64,000 nt of DNA from CAYRSS01 sp964426945. Lineage in GTDB: Bacteria > Planctomycetota > Phycisphaerae > UBA1845. The notes under the pieces are model-generated. The model ran no database searches and was not told the origin of the DNA. It was given only the letters and a program-made list of their open reading frames with translations. Position numbers and translations under genes: made by a program. How positions within the stretch are numbered: the stretch's first letter is position 1; each line of letters starts with the position of its first letter. This document shows, piece by piece, positions 60,450-64,000 of the stretch. The stretch spans positions 1 through 64,000 of the forward strand of contig CAYRSS010000016.1 in assembly GCA_964426945.1 (NCBI GenBank), written 5' to 3'.

Positions 60450-62756
60450 ATGATCCTGAGCGTTGTTGTCATCTTGGTCCTGGCGGTGGCCGCGCCGACG
60501 CTTCACCGCGTGGCGCGCGGGGCGACCGGCTGGCTGCTGGGCGGCGCCGCCGCAGTGGTGACGGCTGTGCTGGCGTCGCGCCTGCCGCGGGCAGCCGCCG
60601 GCGAGGTCCTGGTCGAGTCGTTCGACTGGGCGCCGACGCTGGGGCTCGAGTTTGCCCTGCGCGGCGACGGGCTGAGTCTTCTGTTCGCGGTCATCATCGC
60701 GGGGATCGGGTCGCTGATCGTCATCTACGCTGGCAGCTACCTGCGCGAGCGACCGCAGTTGGGCTCGTTCTATCTGTACGTGCTGCTGTTCATGGCCTCG
60801 ATGCTCGGGGTCGTGCTGGCCGACAACCTCGTGCTCCTGTTTGTGTTCTGGGAGCTGACCAGCCTCAGCTCCTACCTGCTGATCGGTTTCGACCACGAGC
60901 GAGCCGCGGCACGATCGGCCGCCCTGCAGGCTCTGCTGGTGACCGGCATGGGCGGGCTCGCGCTGCTGGCGGGGCTGCTGCTGCTGGGCCATGCCGGCGG
61001 CTCGATGAGCGTGACGGAGCTGCTCGGACGGGGCGAGACGATCCGTGGCCACGCGCTGTACACGCCGATCCTCGTGCTGGTGATTCTCGGCGCGGCCACG
61101 AAGTCGGCGCAGTTTCCGTTTCACTTCTGGCTGCCGGGTGCGATGGAGGCGCCGTCGCCGGTCAGTGCGTATCTCCACTCGGCGACGATGGTGAAGGCCG
61201 GCGTGTTCCTGCTGGCGCGGTTGTCGCCCGTGCTCGGTGGTACCCCCTCGTGGCAGGGCGCGCTCATGCTGATCGGCGGCGTGACGATGCTGCTCGGGGC
61301 GACGCTGTCGCTGTCGGCCACTGGCCTCAAGAAGATCCTTGCCTACTCGACGGTCAGCGTGTTGGGCACGCTGACGATGCTGCTGGGGCTCGGCACGCCC
61401 GCGGCCGTGCAGGCGGCGGTCGTCTACCTGATGGCCCATGCCCTTTACAAGGGCGCGCTGTTCATGCTGGCCGGTTCGATGTCGCACGCGACGGGGATCT
61501 ACGAGGCTGACGCGCTCAGCGGCCTGCGTCGTGCGATGCCGTGGTCGAGGCTGGCGGGCGGGCTGGCGGCGCTGTCCATGGCGGGCATCGCCCCCGCGCT
61601 GGGCTTTGTGGGGAAGGAGTCGCTCTACGAGACGATGTGGAACGCGCCGCGATGGGGCGGCGTGCTGACCGCGGCGGTCGTCGCCGCCCATGTCCTGCTG
61701 CTGGTCGTCGCGTGGCGGGTCGGCGTGCGGCCGTTTGTCGGCGCGGCGGGCAAGACGAAGTACGAGCCGCACGAGGTGGAGGCCGGGCAGCGATTGGGGC
61801 CGCTCCTCGCGGGCGTGGTGGGTCTTGCGGCGGGGTGCCTGGCCGGTCCGGTCGGCCGGATCGTGGCCGGTCCCGCGGCGGCCGCGGTGCTGGGCGACGC
61901 CGCGGCGGTCGGCAAGCTCTCGCTCTGGCACGGTCTGACACCCGCGCTCGGGCTCAGCGTGCTGACGCTCGCCGCGGGGGCGGCGCTGGTGGCGATGCGC
62001 GGTCGGGTGTTGCGCGCGGCCGCGCCGCTGGGGGCGCTCGCCCGCTTCGGCCCGGCGGCGGGATACGAACTCGCGCTGCGCGGGCTCACGCTGCTCGCGA
62101 AGGGGCAGACCCGCCTGCTGCAGAGCGGCTACCTGCGATCATACCTGACCATCACGCTGCTCACCTGCGTAGGGCTGGTGGCCGCGGCGATGATGCGCGG
62201 CGCGTCGCTGCCGTCCGTGCCGACCGGGCTCGACGTTCGCGTTTACGAGGTCGTGGTGGCGCTGCTCATCGTGGCGGGAACGATCACGTCGGTGTGCTCG
62301 CGGACGCGGCTGGGGGCGGTGGCGTCGTTGGGGGTGGTGGGCTACGGCGTGGCCCTGATGTATGTCTTCTATGGCGCGCCGGATCTGGCGATGACCCAGT
62401 TCCTGATCGAAACGCTGATGGTCGTGCTGCTCGTGCTGGTGCTCTATCACCTGCCGCCGTTCTCGATTTTCTCGAGCCGCGCCTCCCGGCTGCGTGACGC
62501 GGTGATCGCCGGGTCGTTCGGGCTGATGATGACCCTGCTCGTGCTCGCGGCGGGCTCGCTGCAGTCCCATCCACGCATTTCGAGCTACTTCGGCCGTCAC
62601 AGCCTCACCGAGGCCCACGGCCGCAACGTGGTGAATGTCATCCTCGTTGACTTCCGCGCCCTGGACACACTCGGCGAGATCACGGTGCTCGGTGTGGCGG
62701 CGATGGGCGTGTTTGCGCTGCTGAAACTGCGGCGGCGCGGGGGAGGCAGGCCGTGA
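60450..62756 (+). CDS. mrpA: Mrp-type Na+/H+ antiporter subunit A
   Basis: A 768-residue membrane protein with about 20 helices, related to complex I NuoL. The core motif is LVLLFVFWELTSLSSYLLIGFDHER, followed by KSAQFPFHFWLPGAMEAPSPVSAYLHSATMVKAGVFLLARLSP with the proton-path Lys residues. The C-terminal part (ASLGVVGYGVALMYVFYGAPDLAMTQFLIETLMVVLLVLVLY) is the NuoJ-like section also found in long MrpA proteins. It exchanges Na+ (or K+) for protons as part of a multi-subunit complex. Its stop overlaps the mrpB start (GTGA). Confidence 0.95.
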   Translation: MILSVVVILVLAVAAPTLHRVARGATGWLLGGAAAVVTAVLASRLPRAAAGEVLVESFDWAPTLGLEFALRGDGLSLLFAVIIAGIGSLIVIYAGSYLRERPQLGSFYLYVLLFMASMLGVVLADNLVLLFVFWELTSLSSYLLIGFDHERAAARSAALQALLVTGMGGLALLAGLLLLGHAGGSMSVTELLGRGETIRGHALYTPILVLVILGAATKSAQFPFHFWLPGAMEAPSPVSAYLHSATMVKAGVFLLARLSPVLGGTPSWQGALMLIGGVTMLLGATLSLSATGLKKILAYSTVSVLGTLTMLLGLGTPAAVQAAVVYLMAHALYKGALFMLAGSMSHATGIYEADALSGLRRAMPWSRLAGGLAALSMAGIAPALGFVGKESLYETMWNAPRWGGVLTAAVVAAHVLLLVVAWRVGVRPFVGAAGKTKYEPHEVEAGQRLGPLLAGVVGLAAGCLAGPVGRIVAGPAAAAVLGDAAAVGKLSLWHGLTPALGLSVLTLAAGAALVAMRGRVLRAAAPLGALARFGPAAGYELALRGLTLLAKGQTRLLQSGYLRSYLTITLLTCVGLVAAAMMRGASLPSVPTGLDVRVYEVVVALLIVAGTITSVCSRTRLGAVASLGVVGYGVALMYVFYGAPDLAMTQFLIETLMVVLLVLVLYHLPPFSIFSSRASRLRDAVIAGSFGLMMTLLVLAAGSLQSHPRISSYFGRHSLTEAHGRNVVNVILVDFRALDTLGEITVLGVAAMGVFALLKLRRRGGGRP

Positions 62757-63211
62757 ACTCGGTGATTCTCTCGGCCGCGTCGCGGGTGGTGCACCCGGTG
62801 CTGCTGATGTTCTCCATCTTCCTCCTGCTGCGCGGCCACAACGAGCCGGGCGGCGGGTTCTCCGGCGGGCTGGTGGCGGCCTCCGCGTTCATCCTGCATG
62901 CGATGGCGCACGGAGCGTCGACAGCGCGCCGGCTGCTGAGGGCCGATCCGCAGATGCTCATCGGCGGGGGGCTGCTCGTGTCGCTGGCCAGCGGACTGCC
63001 TTCGCTGCTGACGGGGCAGCCGTTCCTCGTCGGGCGGTGGGCCAGCATCCCCGTGCCGGGGCTGGGGGAGTGGGGTTTCGGCACGCCGCTGATCTTCGAC
63101 GTCGGCGTCTACCTCGTTGTGGTCGGCATCACGCTGCAGATCATCCTCAGCGTGGCGGAGGGGCAGGCCGAACGACCCGGCGAGGCGCCTGGGACGGAGG
63201 GCGATCGATGA
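62753..63211 (+). CDS. mrpB: Mrp antiporter subunit B
   Basis: A 152-residue membrane protein with the MnhB signature RVVHPVLLMFSIFLLLRGHNEPGGGFSGGLVAASAFILHAMA. Four helices are seen. Start GTG 62753 overlaps the mrpA stop, and its own stop overlaps the mrpC start, so the three are translationally coupled. Confidence 0.94.
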   Translation: MNSVILSAASRVVHPVLLMFSIFLLLRGHNEPGGGFSGGLVAASAFILHAMAHGASTARRLLRADPQMLIGGGLLVSLASGLPSLLTGQPFLVGRWASIPVPGLGEWGFGTPLIFDVGVYLVVVGITLQIILSVAEGQAERPGEAPGTEGDR

Positions 63212-63555
63212 ATGTCATCCTGGCCATCGTGGTCGGTGTGCTCTACGCCGCGGCGCTGTACCTGATGGCGCGGCGCAGCATCGTGAAGCTGATCGTCGGG
63301 CTGTGTCTGCTGGGCCACGCGAGCAACCTGCTGATCTTCACAGCGGGCGGGCTGACGCGCGGCCGGCCGCCACTGATCCGCAAGGGGGCGGAAACGCTGG
63401 CCGCACCCTATGCGGATCCCCTGCCGCAGGCGCTGATCCTGACGGCGATCGTCATCGGCTTCGGCGTGCTGGCTTTTGCGGTGGTGATGGTCCACCGCGT
63501 GTTCACCGTGGTGGGAACGGACGATCTCGACCGGATGAGGTCCACCGATTCATGA
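63208..63555 (+). CDS. mrpC: Mrp antiporter subunit C
   Basis: A 115-residue NuoK-like subunit with three helices (ILAIVVGVLYAAALYLMARRSIVKLIVGLCLLGHASNLLIF and DPLPQALILTAIVIGFGVLAFAVVM). The PLPQALILTAIVI block is the family signature. Starts in the mrpB stop (ATGA) and its stop overlaps the mrpD start. Confidence 0.94.
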   Translation: MNVILAIVVGVLYAAALYLMARRSIVKLIVGLCLLGHASNLLIFTAGGLTRGRPPLIRKGAETLAAPYADPLPQALILTAIVIGFGVLAFAVVMVHRVFTVVGTDDLDRMRSTDS

Positions 63556-64000
63556 ACGTCCTGCTGGTGCTGCCGATTCTGATTCCGCTGGCGACGGCGG
63601 CGTGCGCCATGCTGGCGCGGCGCAACCGCCGCGCGCAGCGCCGGATCGGCGTGGTGGGCTCGGCGCTGCTGCTGGTGGCGTCGGTAGCGCTGCTTCGGGC
63701 GGTGTGGCTCGGGGGCATCCTGGTCACCCAGGTCGGCAACTGGCCCGCGCCCTACGGCATCACGCTGGTGGCCGACATGTTCAGCGCCATCATGGTCGTG
63801 CTCGCGGGCATCACCGGGCTGGCGGTTTCGGTCTACTCGCTGGCCGCCCGGGATTCGCAGCGCGAATCGTTCGGCTATCACCCGCTGCTGGCGGTGCTGC
63901 TGATGGGGGTGTGCAGCGCGTTTCTGACCGGCGACATCTTCAATCTCTACGTCTCGTTCGAGATCATGCTGATCGCCTCGTTCGTGCTGCTCGTGCTGGG
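63552..64000 (+). CDS. mrpD: Mrp antiporter subunit D, 5' part
   Basis: The first 149 residues of a NuoN-like subunit. It has the N-terminal helices LLVLPILIPLATAACAM and WPAPYGITLVADMFSAIMVVLAG, and SAFLTGDIFNLYVSFEIMLIASFVLLVLG, where the conserved membrane Glu (FEIML) is expected. The gene runs off the right edge. Confidence 0.93.
   Translation, partial: MNVLLVLPILIPLATAACAMLARRNRRAQRRIGVVGSALLLVASVALLRAVWLGGILVTQVGNWPAPYGITLVADMFSAIMVVLAGITGLAVSVYSLAARDSQRESFGYHPLLAVLLMGVCSAFLTGDIFNLYVSFEIMLIASFVLLVL

Overview
The window is a GC-rich bacterial chromosome segment, most likely from a planctomycete and probably of the Phycisphaerae type. The reasons are secreted proteins that end in dockerin-like calcium-loop modules with a shared C-terminal tail (NAADRGFVSANVG, then PLP-YQNGSG), HAF-repeat and beta-helix surface proteins, small FQFG-C signal-peptide proteins, an NfeD/FloA membrane-domain operon, and long spacers between operons. 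Class-level placement is an inference; no rRNA is present.

Layout. 0-9 kb: the 5' part of a KamA-type radical SAM gene, a secreted alpha/beta hydrolase divergent from a YtrA-type GntR regulator plus DUF1648 membrane protein (with a clear shared operator/promoter), an orphan topoisomerase VI subunit A, an M28 peptidase lipoprotein, an LpxL-like acyltransferase and a metallo-beta-lactamase-fold hydrolase. 9-15 kb: two related small exported proteins, a short Rho factor and a large M4 metallopeptidase with dockerin-like modules. 15-28 kb: housekeeping genes (enolase, FtsB-like protein, GT2, YciA-like thioesterase, cold-shock protein, rpsO-pnp, inositol-phosphatase-like protein, 2-hydroxyacid dehydrogenase, DUF971, a degenerate receiver protein, mannose-6-phosphate isomerase). 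28-32 kb: two divergent surface proteins whose promoters share a 12-base C tract, which makes a phase-variable bidirectional switch likely.

32-46 kb is the most unusual part. A degenerate amidohydrolase-fold gene, oleC and oleD are followed by a ketosynthase, an acyl carrier protein, two CrtI-type FAD oxidoreductases, a FabZ-like dehydratase, a FabI-like enoyl reductase and a phosphopantetheinyl transferase, all on the plus strand. A second FabZ-like gene lies at 45.6 kb and an oleA-like thiolase at 51.3 kb. Together they suggest a dedicated lipid pathway: head-to-head condensation to a beta-lactone or long-chain olefin, beside a specialised type II fatty-acid assembly line carrying two phytoene-desaturase-like enzymes. 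Ladderane-type candidate loci have a similar composition. No OleB and no FabG are present in the window.

46-64 kb: an Hc1-like histone-type protein, tRNA-Ala(CGC), an AhpD-like protein, a TPR-tailed membrane glycosyltransferase, a metzincin lipoprotein with an apparent CTG start, OleA, an HDOD protein with a TTG start, flagellin, the NfeD-NfeD-FloA operon, a Pro/Ala-rich protein containing a G10 tract, and the first four genes of an Mrp cation/proton antiporter operon that runs off the end.
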